A DNA stretch of 64,000 bases from Marinobacter sp. Arc7-DN-1 (GCF_003441595.1 NZ_CP031848.1:1426001-1490000), one strand, 5' to 3'; counted from the first letter of the stretch, positions 1 to 7,873 are shown. Made by a program: numbers and translations. Notes: generated from the sequence alone by a model not told the origin.

Positions 1-15
1 CAGAATGGTGGAGTT

Positions 16-288
16 ATGGATATCATCAGTGTAAACAAATTCAGAGACAACCTGAAAAGCCTTGTAGAACAGGTTATTAGTAGGCACGAACCCCTCAAGG
101 TGACGCGTCGCGCCGGAGAGGCTTTCGTGATTATGAGTGCTGAGGACTGGGAAAGAGAACAAGAAACCCTGCATGTTCTTCAAAACCGAGACCTGATGCA
201 ACAAATCGCGGCCTCCCTCGATACTCACGGCCGCGGCCAAGGATACACACCTAATGATGAGCAGATGAATGAGATCACTGGTATTTGA
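16..288 (+). CDS. yefM: Antitoxin of the Phd/YefM family
   Basis: This 90-residue protein is the predicted antitoxin of a type II toxin-antitoxin pair. It should bind and neutralise YoeB and, with it, repress the operon promoter. The N-terminus (DIISVNKFRDNLKSLVEQV) matches the YefM DNA-binding fold, and the middle has the family's VTRRAGEAFVIMSAEDWE stretch. The polar C-terminal third is the part that wraps the toxin in relatives. A GGAG ribosome site lies just before the ATG. The gene overlaps yoeB by 20 bp, the usual antitoxin-first order. The promoter is probably cut off by the window edge. Confidence 0.93.
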   Translation: MDIISVNKFRDNLKSLVEQVISRHEPLKVTRRAGEAFVIMSAEDWEREQETLHVLQNRDLMQQIAASLDTHGRGQGYTPNDEQMNEITGI

Positions 289-541
289 GGGCAGCACCTG
301 GGAAGCCTATGAAAAGATGCGAGAGAAAGACAAAAAGCTGCACGAAGCACTCTGCAAACTGCTGAAAGAAATGCTCCGCTCTGACGACCCGTCAACGGGC
401 ATCGGAAAACCTGAACCGCTTAAGCACAACTTATCAGGCTTGTGGTCAAGGCGCATCTCACAGAAAGACAGGCTCATATACCGATTCGACGACAAATCCA
501 TTTATGTTTTCGCCATTGGAGGGCACTACGACCAGCTCTAA
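269..541 (+). CDS. yoeB: mRNA interferase toxin YoeB (Txe/YoeB family)
   Basis: This 90-residue protein is a ribosome-dependent mRNA endonuclease by family. It carries the hallmark GKPEPLKHNLSGLWSRRI block at about residues 46-63. The likely catalytic residues are Glu49, Arg61/Arg62, Arg68 and the C-terminal His86-Tyr87 pair (GGHYDQL), so it looks intact. The start is an ATG inside the 3' end of yefM, implying translational coupling. The stop codon TAA forms the first bases of a downstream hairpin that resembles an integron attC site. Full length and intact motifs argue against a pseudogene. Confidence 0.93.
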   Translation: MRSLVFEGSTWEAYEKMREKDKKLHEALCKLLKEMLRSDDPSTGIGKPEPLKHNLSGLWSRRISQKDRLIYRFDDKSIYVFAIGGHYDQL

Positions 542-607
542 CCGCCCGCCATCACCGGTGACAAATCCGCGGCGAAGCGGAGGTTTTGGCATCCGGTGAA
601 TGGGTTA
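539..607 (+). repeat. attC-like hairpin directly after yoeB
   Basis: The segment starts with TAAC, which overlaps the yoeB stop codon, and ends in GTTA. Nested arms pair inside it: CCATCACCGG (549-558) with CCGGTGAATGG (593-603, one extra base), and CCGC (567-570) with GCGG (577-580). Integron attC sites have this plan: outer AAC/GTT cores, an imperfect stem with an extrahelical base, and a position at the end of a cassette gene. Each core deviates from RYYYAAC / GTTRRRY at one position. No integrase gene is in view. A plain transcription terminator is the alternative, though no T-run follows. Confidence 0.35.
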
Positions 608-643
608 TGTGGTGACTAACTTCCAAACTATCGGGACGAGTAC

Positions 644-901
644 CTACCACCCATTCAGCTTGATCCCATTATCCCGAAGGTGCTCACCTTCTTTCTCTAA
701 GTATTCATCTACCCATTGAGAATAGCTCGACTTCTCGTTGTTGTAAGGCCTGGCCTCGTACCGTCCTACCTCAATCGCATTCTCGCTCCGGTTCATAATC
801 CACACTACGACGGTTCCGCCCGGTGCCAGACCAAAAACCAAGGCATCCCGAGGGTATTCCACTATCTCTCCAAAGCTTTCAAAAGGTGCAACTTCCTTCA
901 T
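644..901 (-). pseudogene. C-terminal fragment of a DUF2931 family protein
   Basis: The 85 readable residues match the C-terminal part of DUF2931 lipoproteins, which are usually about 200 residues or longer. The matching features are a GLAPGGTVVVW stretch, an IEVGRYEA segment and a C-terminus ending in GIKLNGW, close to the family's ...GIPYGSW ending. The frame stays open only eight codons upstream of the ATG. There it runs into the 3' end of the IS66 remnant on the same strand, so the N-terminal half is gone. The function of DUF2931 is unknown. Disruption by the insertion sequence is inferred from adjacency. Confidence 0.55.
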
Positions 902-915
902 CTTTTTGTAACTAT

Positions 916-1396
916 TCAGTCGGTTTCATTTAAAACGTTCTGATCATTATCTGGTCGCGCCGTCATGAAGGCCGGCATACGCCCCTCGAACAGGGACATC
1001 AGCGCATCGGAGGCCGTCAGCTGCTGCTTGCGCGCCGTGGACAGATAGCTGCGCACTCGGCAGAAGATCTCCGCGCCTTCGATTGAACGGAAGCCGCCGG
1101 ATACTTTCTGCTGCACCTTGAGCATACGGATATCCCGCTCACCCTGGTTGTTGGTGAAGGGTACCGCCGGATCCTCCACCGGTTGCAGCGTCTTGCCGAT
1201 ACGGCCCGGCTGTCCGCCCGGCTTGCGCTCGCTTTTGGGCCGGCTCTTCTTGAGTCGGTTGGGATCCTGGGAGGGGGGCTTGCTGCTGTTGGCACTGTTG
1301 GTGTTGATCCGACCGGTCAGAATCTGGATCAGCACCATCAGCAGCTCGATTGACGCCCGCCAAGACGGCGTCAACATCGATGTTGCTGATCTTCAT
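916..1396 (-). pseudogene. IS66-type transposase remnant with frameshift and internal deletion
   Basis: Two ends of an IS66 (DDE) transposase survive without the catalytic middle. The N-terminal part has the IS66 signature NTNSANSSKPPSQDP followed by a basic KSERKPGGQPG stretch. It jumps directly into the C-terminal part (FTNNQGERDIRMLKVQQK, then FRSIEGAEIFCRVRSYLST). A full IS66 TnpC is about 500 residues, whereas here only about 155 remain. The first codons (MKISNIDVDAVLAG, from 1396) lie in a different frame from the rest, so there is also a frameshift near 1355. No terminal inverted repeats or companion tnpA/tnpB genes were recognised. The element is dead. Confidence 0.8.
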
Positions 1397-1757
1397 GAAC
1401 CTGAGTACCGTCGAGTGATGGGCTATTATCGCACGACTTTTTCAGGCTGGATTTTTCCTCCTGAGGGCCGTTTTGAACGATCTTTTCGTTGCCGGCACGC
1501 TCGGGGATGTATGGCAGCTCAAGACCGCAATGAAGGAAGAACAGGGGGGTTGAGCGCGATGTTACGGCAATGGGGCGAGTGTGGGTGAAGTTCTGCAAAA
1601 CCGGGCAAAAACCCTGTCAAGAACTTTTTTCTGAGAATGAGCTGAATAGTTACTGCTTTGCTTTGCTTTGCTTTCCCATACAGCGTGAGCTATACCCTTC
1701 TATGAGACTGCCTGGGGTTGTCTCAGGTTGGTCGTGCCCCAGTCAGGAGGGCATCCC
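1397..1757. other. Non-coding gap between the IS66 remnant and the beta-propeller gene
   Basis: No convincing gene is seen in these 361 bases. The left part probably belongs to the 5' flank of the IS66 remnant. The right part should hold the promoter of the downstream pair. The only structured element noticed is the pentamer repeat at 1655-1674. Confidence 0.5.
1655..1674 (+). repeat. Short tandem repeat (GCTTT)x4
   Basis: Four exact copies of the pentamer GCTTT lie 84 bp before the start codon at 1758, where promoter or leader sequence is expected. Pentamer tracts can change length by slippage. With only four copies the effect, if any, would be weak. Confidence 0.8.
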
Positions 1758-2942
1758 ATGAAAACCGCAATCCACTGGACGTTTGCTGCCTTGGCAACGT
1801 TCATCCCTATCGGCACGGCGACGGCGGAAATCCTGGCCGTCATGAATTACGAAAGTAAACCGGCAGACCAGCTCAAAAGCCTAAAATTATCGGGTGACAC
1901 AACTCGGCGCGAGGGTCTGGCGATCATCGATGTCGATCCAGAGAGCCCCAATTTCGGTAAGATCGTCTCGGATATCCCGATAGACCCCGCGACGGTCGCG
2001 CATCACATCTTCTACGACCGAACGATGAGCAAGGCCTACATCACCGGCCTGCAACAGCCTGCGCTTCAGGTTCTTGATCTCACGACGAACCCCTACCGTC
2101 TCTCCACGGTCGAAACGCCACCGTGCAACGTGGCCGAGGACGTCATCCTCGACGAAGCGAACGAGCGCTGGTATCTGACCTGCATGGGCTCCGCCAAGGT
2201 GATCGTCGGCGATGTAGCGAGCGACGAAGTGTTAGGCGAGATTGAGTTGCCGGGCACCTACCCGCATGGTCTCGCCATCAACAGTGCTATCGACCGCATC
2301 CTGGTCACCTCTACCATCACGGCGGACCTGACCAGCCCGGACGAGTTTATCTCGGTGGTGCGAGCCTCCGACCTCAAGCCGCTCGGCAAGATCAAGATGT
2401 CGGATGCCGAGTCGCCCTCCAAGGTCGCGCCCGTCGAGGTGTTCTTCGTGCCTGGTGCCGAGCCGGCGACGGCGATCGTGACCAACATGTTCGGGCATAC
2501 GCTCGAGGCGCTGGTCTGGGATGAGGGCGCGCAGGACTTCATTCGCGAGACGATCTTCAACTTCGCAGAGCATGGCGCCGCTGTGCCGCTGGAAATCTAC
2601 TTCAACGACGACACGAACCCCGATCGCATGTACGTTACGACGGCGATGAAGCCGGGTCACCTGCATATCTTCGACATCTCGGAAGGCCCAACGAAGCCGA
2701 AGCTGCTGAAGCAGGTCGTCACGGCCGACGGCGCACACCATGTTGGGTTCACGCCTGACTTCAGGTACGGATTCGTCCAGAACTCGTTCATCAACCTGCC
2801 GGACATGAGGGACGGCTCGGTCTCGGTGGTGGATCTCGAGAGCGGCGAGGTGGTCGCCTCGATGGACACCCTCAAGAATGCCGGGTTCAACCCGAACTCG
2901 CTCACGCTCCTGCCGGAGTGGAACCACCTAGCCGGACACTAG
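1758..2942 (+). CDS. Secreted YVTN-type beta-propeller protein
   Basis: This 394-residue protein has an N-terminal signal peptide (MKTAIHWTFAALATFIPIGTATA, cleavage probably before EILAV). It then has repeated blade-like segments of the YVTN/YncE kind, such as AYITGLQQPALQVLDL, RILVTSTITADLTSP, RMYVTTAMKPGHLHIFDI and FVQNSFINLPD. It is probably a periplasmic seven-bladed propeller. No catalytic residues can be assigned. The start at 1758 is chosen because AGGAGG lies 7 bp upstream (1745-1750) and the signal peptide begins there. An in-frame start at 1728 would add a poor N-terminus. The next gene starts only a few bases after the stop, so the two are co-transcribed and probably act together in the envelope. 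Confidence 0.75.
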   Translation: MKTAIHWTFAALATFIPIGTATAEILAVMNYESKPADQLKSLKLSGDTTRREGLAIIDVDPESPNFGKIVSDIPIDPATVAHHIFYDRTMSKAYITGLQQPALQVLDLTTNPYRLSTVETPPCNVAEDVILDEANERWYLTCMGSAKVIVGDVASDEVLGEIELPGTYPHGLAINSAIDRILVTSTITADLTSPDEFISVVRASDLKPLGKIKMSDAESPSKVAPVEVFFVPGAEPATAIVTNMFGHTLEALVWDEGAQDFIRETIFNFAEHGAAVPLEIYFNDDTNPDRMYVTTAMKPGHLHIFDISEGPTKPKLLKQVVTADGAHHVGFTPDFRYGFVQNSFINLPDMRDGSVSVVDLESGEVVASMDTLKNAGFNPNSLTLLPEWNHLAGH

Positions 2943-2949
2943 GCAGGTG

Positions 2950-4368
2950 ATGCACTGGGGGGCTGCGCTGGCAGCCTCGCTGGTTCTCGCACCGTTCCAG
3001 GCCCAGGCCCATGCCTTCGGCGCGCGCTACGACCTGCCGCTGCCGCTCGGCATGTATCTTGCCGCCGCGGGGATAGCGGTGGCGGTCTCGTTTCTCGGCG
3101 CACTGCTCTTCCTCCGTGTCGGGCGGGCGCGCCCTCTGCATCTGGACATCCCGATACCCGCCAAAGTTCGCCGCGCATTTTCGACAGCGCTGGGTATTGT
3201 TGGCGTGCTTGGGCTGGCCGTCCTGCTCGGTGCGGCATTCTCCGGGCCGCAGGAGGCCGTGCGCAATTTCGCGACCGTCTGGGTCTGGGTGATCTGGTGG
3301 GTCGGGTTCGTGCTCTTCTCGGCCCTGGTGGTCTGCCTCTGGCCGCAGATCGACCCATTTCGCAGGCTTGCGGCGTTCTCGGTGTGGGGAACCGGACGGC
3401 CGTGGACCGACAGTGCGGCCAACCTACCGTCAGCTTTCGGCCTGCTGGCGCCGGCAGGGCTGCTGGCGATCGCCTGGATTGAGCTGATATCTGACTGGTC
3501 AGAAGATCCGCATGCGGTGGGCCTGCTGGTGACCGCCTATCTCGTGGTCGCGCTCCTCGGCGGGCTAGCCTTCGGGCTACAGTGGTTCCGTGTGGCAGAT
3601 CCGCTAAGCCGCATTTTTGAGGTGCTTGGCCGGGTTGCGCCGCTCTCGGTGGTCAGCCGCAAGGCCCTGCGCTTGCGCCCACCGGGGGAGGGATTGCTGA
3701 ACAGGTCAGAGCCGATCCGTGGCGAGGTGGCGCTGGTCACCGGGCTCATCGGGATTGTGCTCTTTGACGGCTTGTCCGAGACTCCGGTCTGGGCCGCGGT
3801 GCTGGATTTCGTGAGCGACTCGCAATCTCTGCGCCCGGCGCTGCTCTGGCTGCGCGCCCAGGGCGCGGATTTGATCCAGGTGATTCGCACCATCGGGCTC
3901 TTGGCGACCATTGCCGGCTTTTATGGCGCCTACTTGCTGTTAATCTTACTGATGCGAATGCTGGCCGGCGCCAGGCTCACGATCGGTCAGCTCGCGCGAG
4001 CCTTCGTCGGTACGCTCCTGCCTATCGCAGTCGCCTATCACCTTTCGCACTATATCTCGTACCTCCTGATCGCCGGACAGCTGGTCTTCCCTGCCGCCTC
4101 CGACCCTTTCGGCCTGGGGTGGGACGTCTTCGGTACGCAGAACTGGTCCATCAACATCAGCGTGATCGGAGCAAGGCAGATCTGGTGGATCGGCTTCACG
4201 GCCCTGATCGCGGGGCACGCGCTTTCCGTCCTGGTCGCGCACCGGCGCGCACTCCAGCTCTTCAAAGACTCGCGGCGGGCGGCGCTTTCGCAGATCCCGA
4301 TGACCATTGCCATGGTCGGATTGACGGTGCTGAGCCTGTGGATCCTCTCACAGCCAATCACGAAGTGA
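2950..4368 (+). CDS. Polytopic membrane protein, 'fenitrothion hydrolase'-like family
   Basis: This 472-residue integral membrane protein has an N-terminal signal-like segment ending ...QAQA, followed by HAFGARYDLPLPLG and roughly ten or more hydrophobic helices. From memory, proteins with this start (AHG..GR.DLP.P) are often labelled fenitrothion hydrolase in databases. That label comes from one degradative system and does not establish activity here. No hydrolase motif is visible. A conserved-looking stretch is WVIWWVGFVLFSALVVCLWP near residues 115-135. The ATG at 2950 has AGGCAGG just before it. A GTG at 2947 is possible. The gene lies 7 bp after the propeller gene, so a periplasmic propeller and membrane protein unit is the natural inference. 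Confidence 0.6.
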   Translation: MHWGAALAASLVLAPFQAQAHAFGARYDLPLPLGMYLAAAGIAVAVSFLGALLFLRVGRARPLHLDIPIPAKVRRAFSTALGIVGVLGLAVLLGAAFSGPQEAVRNFATVWVWVIWWVGFVLFSALVVCLWPQIDPFRRLAAFSVWGTGRPWTDSAANLPSAFGLLAPAGLLAIAWIELISDWSEDPHAVGLLVTAYLVVALLGGLAFGLQWFRVADPLSRIFEVLGRVAPLSVVSRKALRLRPPGEGLLNRSEPIRGEVALVTGLIGIVLFDGLSETPVWAAVLDFVSDSQSLRPALLWLRAQGADLIQVIRTIGLLATIAGFYGAYLLLILLMRMLAGARLTIGQLARAFVGTLLPIAVAYHLSHYISYLLIAGQLVFPAASDPFGLGWDVFGTQNWSINISVIGARQIWWIGFTALIAGHALSVLVAHRRALQLFKDSRRAALSQIPMTIAMVGLTVLSLWILSQPITK

Positions 4369-4396
4369 TTAGAACATAAGCTTGATTCCGCAACCG

Positions 4397-4431
4397 GCCG
4401 AGGTTTAACTGGAAATGCCCCGGCTTTTTTT
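4397..4431 (+). terminator. Probable intrinsic terminator after the propeller/membrane pair
   Basis: GCCGAGG (4397-4403) pairs with CCCCGGC (4418-4424) with one mismatch and is followed at once by seven T residues (4425-4431). It lies 28 bp after the membrane-protein stop codon. Confidence 0.55.
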
Positions 4432-4587
4432 CTGCGAGGAGTTCAATCGTGTGGTTTCCGGACTGTCGAACGCGGGTTACAGGGGCTTTGAAAAGGAGTG
4501 GTGCAGGTCATCACAACCATAGCGTCCTGATCGTAGTTGTAGTGCTTGAAGCGGGGCATTCCGACGGCTCCTTGTCTGTTTGCCTGA

Positions 4588-4697
4588 TCCTAACAAACCG
4601 GGATGGGATTTTCGGTTTTTCAACAGCCTCAACGCTCGGCTTTGCGGCGTGCCGGAGCGCAACGTAGGCGCGTCCGACAACAGCCGCTTGTTAACCC
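4588..4697 (-). repeat. attC-like site after the HigBA-type cassette
   Basis: Read on the minus strand, the antitoxin stop TAA begins TAACAAGCGGCTGTTG. About 100 bp later comes GTTTGTTAGG, so TAACAA (minus, 4693-4688) and TTGTTA (minus, 4596-4591) form outer inverted arms. Inside, GCGCTCCGGC pairs imperfectly with GCCGAGCGTT. This plan and the TCGGACGCG segment resemble integron attC sites. The outer cores each miss the consensus by one base (GGTTAAC, GTTAGGA). The site occupies the same position relative to its toxin-antitoxin pair as the hairpin after yoeB. Confidence 0.38.
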
Positions 4698-4990
4698 CGG
4701 AGTTCGAGGTCTTCCCGGATGACCTCGGGATGGCGGAAAGCAATCTCGATGAGCGCTTTTGCTGGCCCAGAGGGTTTACGTCGGCCTTGCTCCCATTCCT
4801 GCAAAGTACGCGCAGAAATATGCAATACCTCAGCAAACTCTATCTGGGTCAGACCAGTTTTACCCCGTGCTTCTGCCACCTCATTAGGTTCTACACGACT
4901 GGTTCGTGCGGCTTTACCCGCTTTCATTTCTTTGACGGACTGGAGTAGCTTGTTGCCAAGCTCCTCTGCACTCAAAGTCTTGTTACTCAT
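4691..4990 (-). CDS. XRE-type antitoxin (HigA-like)
   Basis: This 99-residue protein has a helix-turn-helix of the Xre/Cro type in its C-terminal half. The recognition region is GLTQIEFAEVLHISARTLQEW, with RRKPSGPAKALIEIA after it. It should bind the partner toxin and autoregulate. The start at 4990 (MSNKTLSAEELG) overlaps the toxin stop by 8 bp, giving the toxin-first order typical of HigBA systems. The longer start at 5005 would extend deep into the toxin gene and is less likely. The stop codon is embedded in the attC-like site downstream. Confidence 0.88.
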   Translation of the reverse strand: MSNKTLSAEELGNKLLQSVKEMKAGKAARTSRVEPNEVAEARGKTGLTQIEFAEVLHISARTLQEWEQGRRKPSGPAKALIEIAFRHPEVIREDLELRG

Positions 4991-5315
4991 TTTCCAATAC
5001 CTCACGAATCGACTTCAGGATATGAGCGGGTATGTTGCCCCTGACGGCCTTTTTGTAGATCACCAACAACCAGATCTCACCATTTGCCAGCTTGGTGAAG
5101 TAAATAACTCGCACCCCACCACGCTTCCCTGAACCCGCTACCGACCAACGAACCTTTCTACACCCTCCGCTACCTGGGATGGGGTCGCCAATTTCTGGAC
5201 TGGCTGCCAGCCAAGCAAAGAAAGCGCTTCGCTCCTCCTCAGTCCAGATTTTTCTGGCGTCCGCTTCAAATGTAGGGTTTCGATAATGGTAAGCATGCCA
5301 ACAAATATACGTCAT
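4983..5315 (-). CDS. RelE/HigB-type toxin
   Basis: This 110-residue protein belongs to the RelE superfamily, HigB2-like branch. Its key block is GSGGCRKVRWSVAGSGKRGGVRVIYF (about residues 48-73), with the basic residues expected for RNA binding and cleavage. A conserved aromatic segment (IWLLVIYKK) follows. By family it would be a ribosome-associated mRNA interferase held in check by the antitoxin encoded immediately downstream. The gene reads opposite to the preceding propeller operon and may be an integron cassette with its antitoxin. It appears full length. Confidence 0.85.
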   Translation of the reverse strand: MTYICWHAYHYRNPTFEADARKIWTEEERSAFFAWLAASPEIGDPIPGSGGCRKVRWSVAGSGKRGGVRVIYFTKLANGEIWLLVIYKKAVRGNIPAHILKSIREVLENE

Positions 5316-5351
5316 TGACGGAGTTTTGCAAGATTGGAGTCAAAAAGGGTT

Positions 5352-5612
5352 AATCGGGATAGGGCGAGGCCTCACGGCCCCGCTCCCCCCACACCACCGG
5401 GCATACGGATCACGTACCACGGCGGTTCGGTTGATTGAGTTGTTCAGCGATCCACAAGGTCCGGCAGCCCCAGCGACAGGAAATACTGTCGGGGCAAAGC
5501 TTGCGCCGCACCCATTTCTCCAGGTCCTGGATCGGCGATTTCACTTGCGCAAAACCGTAGTAGCCTTTCCAGCCCCTCAGGTACACCGCTAACTCATCAA
5601 TTACCGTCTGCA
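5352..5612 (-). pseudogene. 3' remnant of a group II intron (maturase C-terminus plus RNA 3' domain)
   Basis: On the minus strand the frame reads MQTVIDELAVYLRGWKGYYG then IQDLEKWVRRKL, the conserved maturase (GIIM) C-terminus of group II intron reverse transcriptases. The RT domain is absent. After the stop, the sequence has the look of the intron 3' end: a CCGTATGCCCGGTGGTGTG block, then a hairpin with a GTGA tetraloop (GCGGGGCC/GGCCTCGC), then CCCTATCCCGATT. The intron 5' part and most of the maturase are missing, so it cannot splice or move. The exact left border near 5612 is uncertain. Confidence 0.7.
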
Positions 5613-5619
5613 TCGAAGG

Positions 5620-5647
5620 ACTGTTTATACAGTATAATATACAGTAT
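5620..5647 (+). promoter_or_regulatory. Nested AT-rich dyads upstream of the radical SAM gene
   Basis: ACTGT-TTAT-ACAGT (5620-5633) is a perfect short palindrome. ATACAGTAT occurs twice as a direct repeat (5627-5635 and 5639-5647). A TATAAT hexamer (5633-5638) sits between the copies. The arrangement suggests a promoter -10 box flanked by operator half-sites. The half-sites look like the CTGT/ACAG arms of LexA boxes, but the spacing is not the usual CTG-N10-CAG. Confidence 0.4.
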
Positions 5648-5703
5648 TGTTGAGGCGTGCCAGCAGAAGAAGCCAACATAGCCACATTTAAACAGTATCG
5701 GGT

Positions 5704-6771
5704 ATGCCTATGAAAACTCGTGCCACCGGCCTGAATCCTCACAATCGCTTCCAACCCATTGTCACGGATCGCCAGTGTGATGATGGCTGGTATCAGGATC
5801 CGGAGGATGAGCTGAACCCGGACACCCTGGCGACCGAAGTGGTCTATGAAAACGTCCGGTCAATCATCAGCCGCAATACGTCGCCGGATGTACCCTTTGA
5901 CCAGTCGATCAACCCCTACCGGGGGTGCGAGCATGCCTGCATCTATTGTTTTGCCCGGCCGACCCACGCGTACTGGGACATGTCTCCGGGCCTGGATTTC
6001 GAAACCCGCCTGATCGCCAAGCCCAACGCCGCCGGCAAGCTCCGGGAAGAGCTGGACCGGCCCGGTTACCGGGTTTCGCCCATTGCCCTGGGCATGAATA
6101 CCGACGCCTACCAACCCCTTGAACGGGACCAGAAGATCACCCGCCAGATACTGGAGGTGCTGCTGGAGTACCGACATCCGGTTTCAATCATCACCAAAGG
6201 AGCCCTGATCCTGCGGGACCTCGATTTACTCTCCCGCCTTGCCAGCGAGGGTCTCTGCTCGGTGCGCGTGAGCCTGACCACCCTGAGCAACGACCTGAAA
6301 CGTCGAATGGAGCCCAGAACCGCCGCTCCGGCAACCCGGCTGAAAATAATCAGGCAACTCTCGGAAGCGGGGGTTCCGACCGGCATTATTCTGGGGCCTG
6401 TCATACCGTTCATTAACGATCATGAGATCGAGGCAATTCTTGAGGCTGCAGCCAAGGCCGGGGCAACCCGGGCCAGCTGGATTATGCTACGTTTACCTCA
6501 CGAACTGGACGAACTGCTCCAGGACTGGTTGCACCGGCACTTCCCACAGCGGGCGGAACACGTAATGAACCGGATGCGGGACCTGAGGGGCGGGAAAAAC
6601 TATGACGCCGCATTTGGCCGCAGAATGACGGGCACAGGCCCCTATTCCGACCTGATCCGCCAGCGGTTCTCGAAGAAAGCACGGCGTCTGGGGCTCAATC
6701 TTCATGAGGAAGCGCCCCTGCGAAGCGATCTGTTCCGCCGACCCGGCGGTGAACAAATGGGGCTGTGGTAA
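5704..6771 (+). CDS. PA0069-family radical SAM protein (spore photoproduct lyase-like)
   Basis: This 355-residue protein contains the radical SAM cluster motif CX3CX2C at Cys75, Cys79 and Cys82 (RGCEHACIYC). It is followed by FARPTHAYWDMSPG, typical of the SplB-like PA0069 family found widely in Pseudomonas relatives. It should bind a 4Fe-4S cluster and cleave S-adenosylmethionine. The substrate is unknown, although similarity to spore photoproduct lyase suggests DNA repair. Start choice is between ATG 5704 and ATG 5710. No strong ribosome site is seen. It stands alone, with a dyad-rich promoter region upstream. Confidence 0.88.
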   Translation: MPMKTRATGLNPHNRFQPIVTDRQCDDGWYQDPEDELNPDTLATEVVYENVRSIISRNTSPDVPFDQSINPYRGCEHACIYCFARPTHAYWDMSPGLDFETRLIAKPNAAGKLREELDRPGYRVSPIALGMNTDAYQPLERDQKITRQILEVLLEYRHPVSIITKGALILRDLDLLSRLASEGLCSVRVSLTTLSNDLKRRMEPRTAAPATRLKIIRQLSEAGVPTGIILGPVIPFINDHEIEAILEAAAKAGATRASWIMLRLPHELDELLQDWLHRHFPQRAEHVMNRMRDLRGGKNYDAAFGRRMTGTGPYSDLIRQRFSKKARRLGLNLHEEAPLRSDLFRRPGGEQMGLW

Positions 6772-6928
6772 TCAAATGGAGACCACCGATGCATGGGCCA
6801 AGTCGTTTTTCCCTTACCACGGCACGGCTTACCAAGTGGCTGCCAGTCATTGCCGTTCGCAACGGAGGGCAATATTCCGTCCGACAGGATCCTGCTGAGC
6901 GCCCAGCATTGCCTCAGCGAATACATTG

Positions 6929-7873
6929 ATGACCTCGACAAGGCCCACGTCGGTCCCTGCTGGCAACAGCGACCACCACATCCGGCTTCAGGATGGCAGG
7001 CGGCTGGCCTACACCGACCTGGGTGATCCCCGGGGTTATCCCATACTGTTCGGTCATGGCATGCCCGGTTGCCGGCTGGAAGGCCACTTCCTGCATGAGC
7101 GGGCGCGCCACCAGGGATTCCGCATCATTACTCCGGACCGTCCGGGGATCGGGTTATCGGATTACCGGGAGCGCCGGACACTCAGAAACTATCCAGAGGA
7201 TATCCGGCAGCTGATCGACGCCCTGAAACTGCCGCGCTTCTCCTATATAGGCTGGTCCAGTGGCGGCTCCCGGGCATTGGCCTGCGGCTATGCCCTCTCG
7301 GACCGGATGGATCTCGGAGTCTGCCTTTCAGGCTACACCCACTTCCGCGAATTTCCCGGCCATCACAGACTGATTGAGGGCACGCGATGGCCCGGCCCCG
7401 GCCTCATGCGGCTGAGCCCGGCCCTGCTGAAGCTCGTCGTCCGGCTGGTCGTCTGGATTTCCCTCCGACACCCCAGCCTGTATATGCGTGAGGCAAAGCA
7501 GTTGGTAAGTGAACAGGACAGATCCCTGCTCCGCGCTTGTCTGAGAGGCGAATACTTTCGGCGCGACCAGTTGGAGTGCCTGCAAAGCGGCGGCCAGGCC
7601 ATCGCCACCGACTTGCTGACCGAGCTGGCAGACTGGGGCTTCAAACTCAAGGGCGTGAAGGTGCCGATCCTCGTCTACCAGGGTCAACAGGACCCTTTCA
7701 TCCCTGTGGACTATGCCCGTCATCTTGCAGACAATCTGCCCGACGCCGACCTGACCCTGATGCCAGACGCAGGCCACCTGTACCCTCTGTCAGGGCGGTT
7801 TCAGGAACACCTGTTTCAACGGCTGAACCATTATCTGAACAACCAGCACAGGGAACTACAAACTGAGCCATGA
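6929..7873 (+). CDS. Alpha/beta hydrolase
   Basis: This 314-residue protein has the alpha/beta-hydrolase fold. Early motifs are FGHGMPGCR (oxyanion-hole HG near residue 43) and PDRPGIGLSDY. The nucleophile elbow is GWSSGGS (Gly-X-Ser-X-Gly, serine near residue 109). The acid and base are probably the aspartate in YQGQQDPFIPV and the histidine in PDAGHLYPL. Cytosolic, with no signal peptide. The substrate is not predictable. TTG at 6926 is directly followed by ATG at 6929, and the latter is taken. The 155 bp before it contain nothing recognised. Confidence 0.85.
   Translation: MTSTRPTSVPAGNSDHHIRLQDGRRLAYTDLGDPRGYPILFGHGMPGCRLEGHFLHERARHQGFRIITPDRPGIGLSDYRERRTLRNYPEDIRQLIDALKLPRFSYIGWSSGGSRALACGYALSDRMDLGVCLSGYTHFREFPGHHRLIEGTRWPGPGLMRLSPALLKLVVRLVVWISLRHPSLYMREAKQLVSEQDRSLLRACLRGEYFRRDQLECLQSGGQAIATDLLTELADWGFKLKGVKVPILVYQGQQDPFIPVDYARHLADNLPDADLTLMPDAGHLYPLSGRFQEHLFQRLNHYLNNQHRELQTEP

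Noticed and set aside
5620..5647. Calling a canonical LexA (SOS) box
   Set aside because: The CTG and CAG arms are 6 or 18 bases apart rather than the required 10, so it is reported only as an unassigned operator-like cluster.
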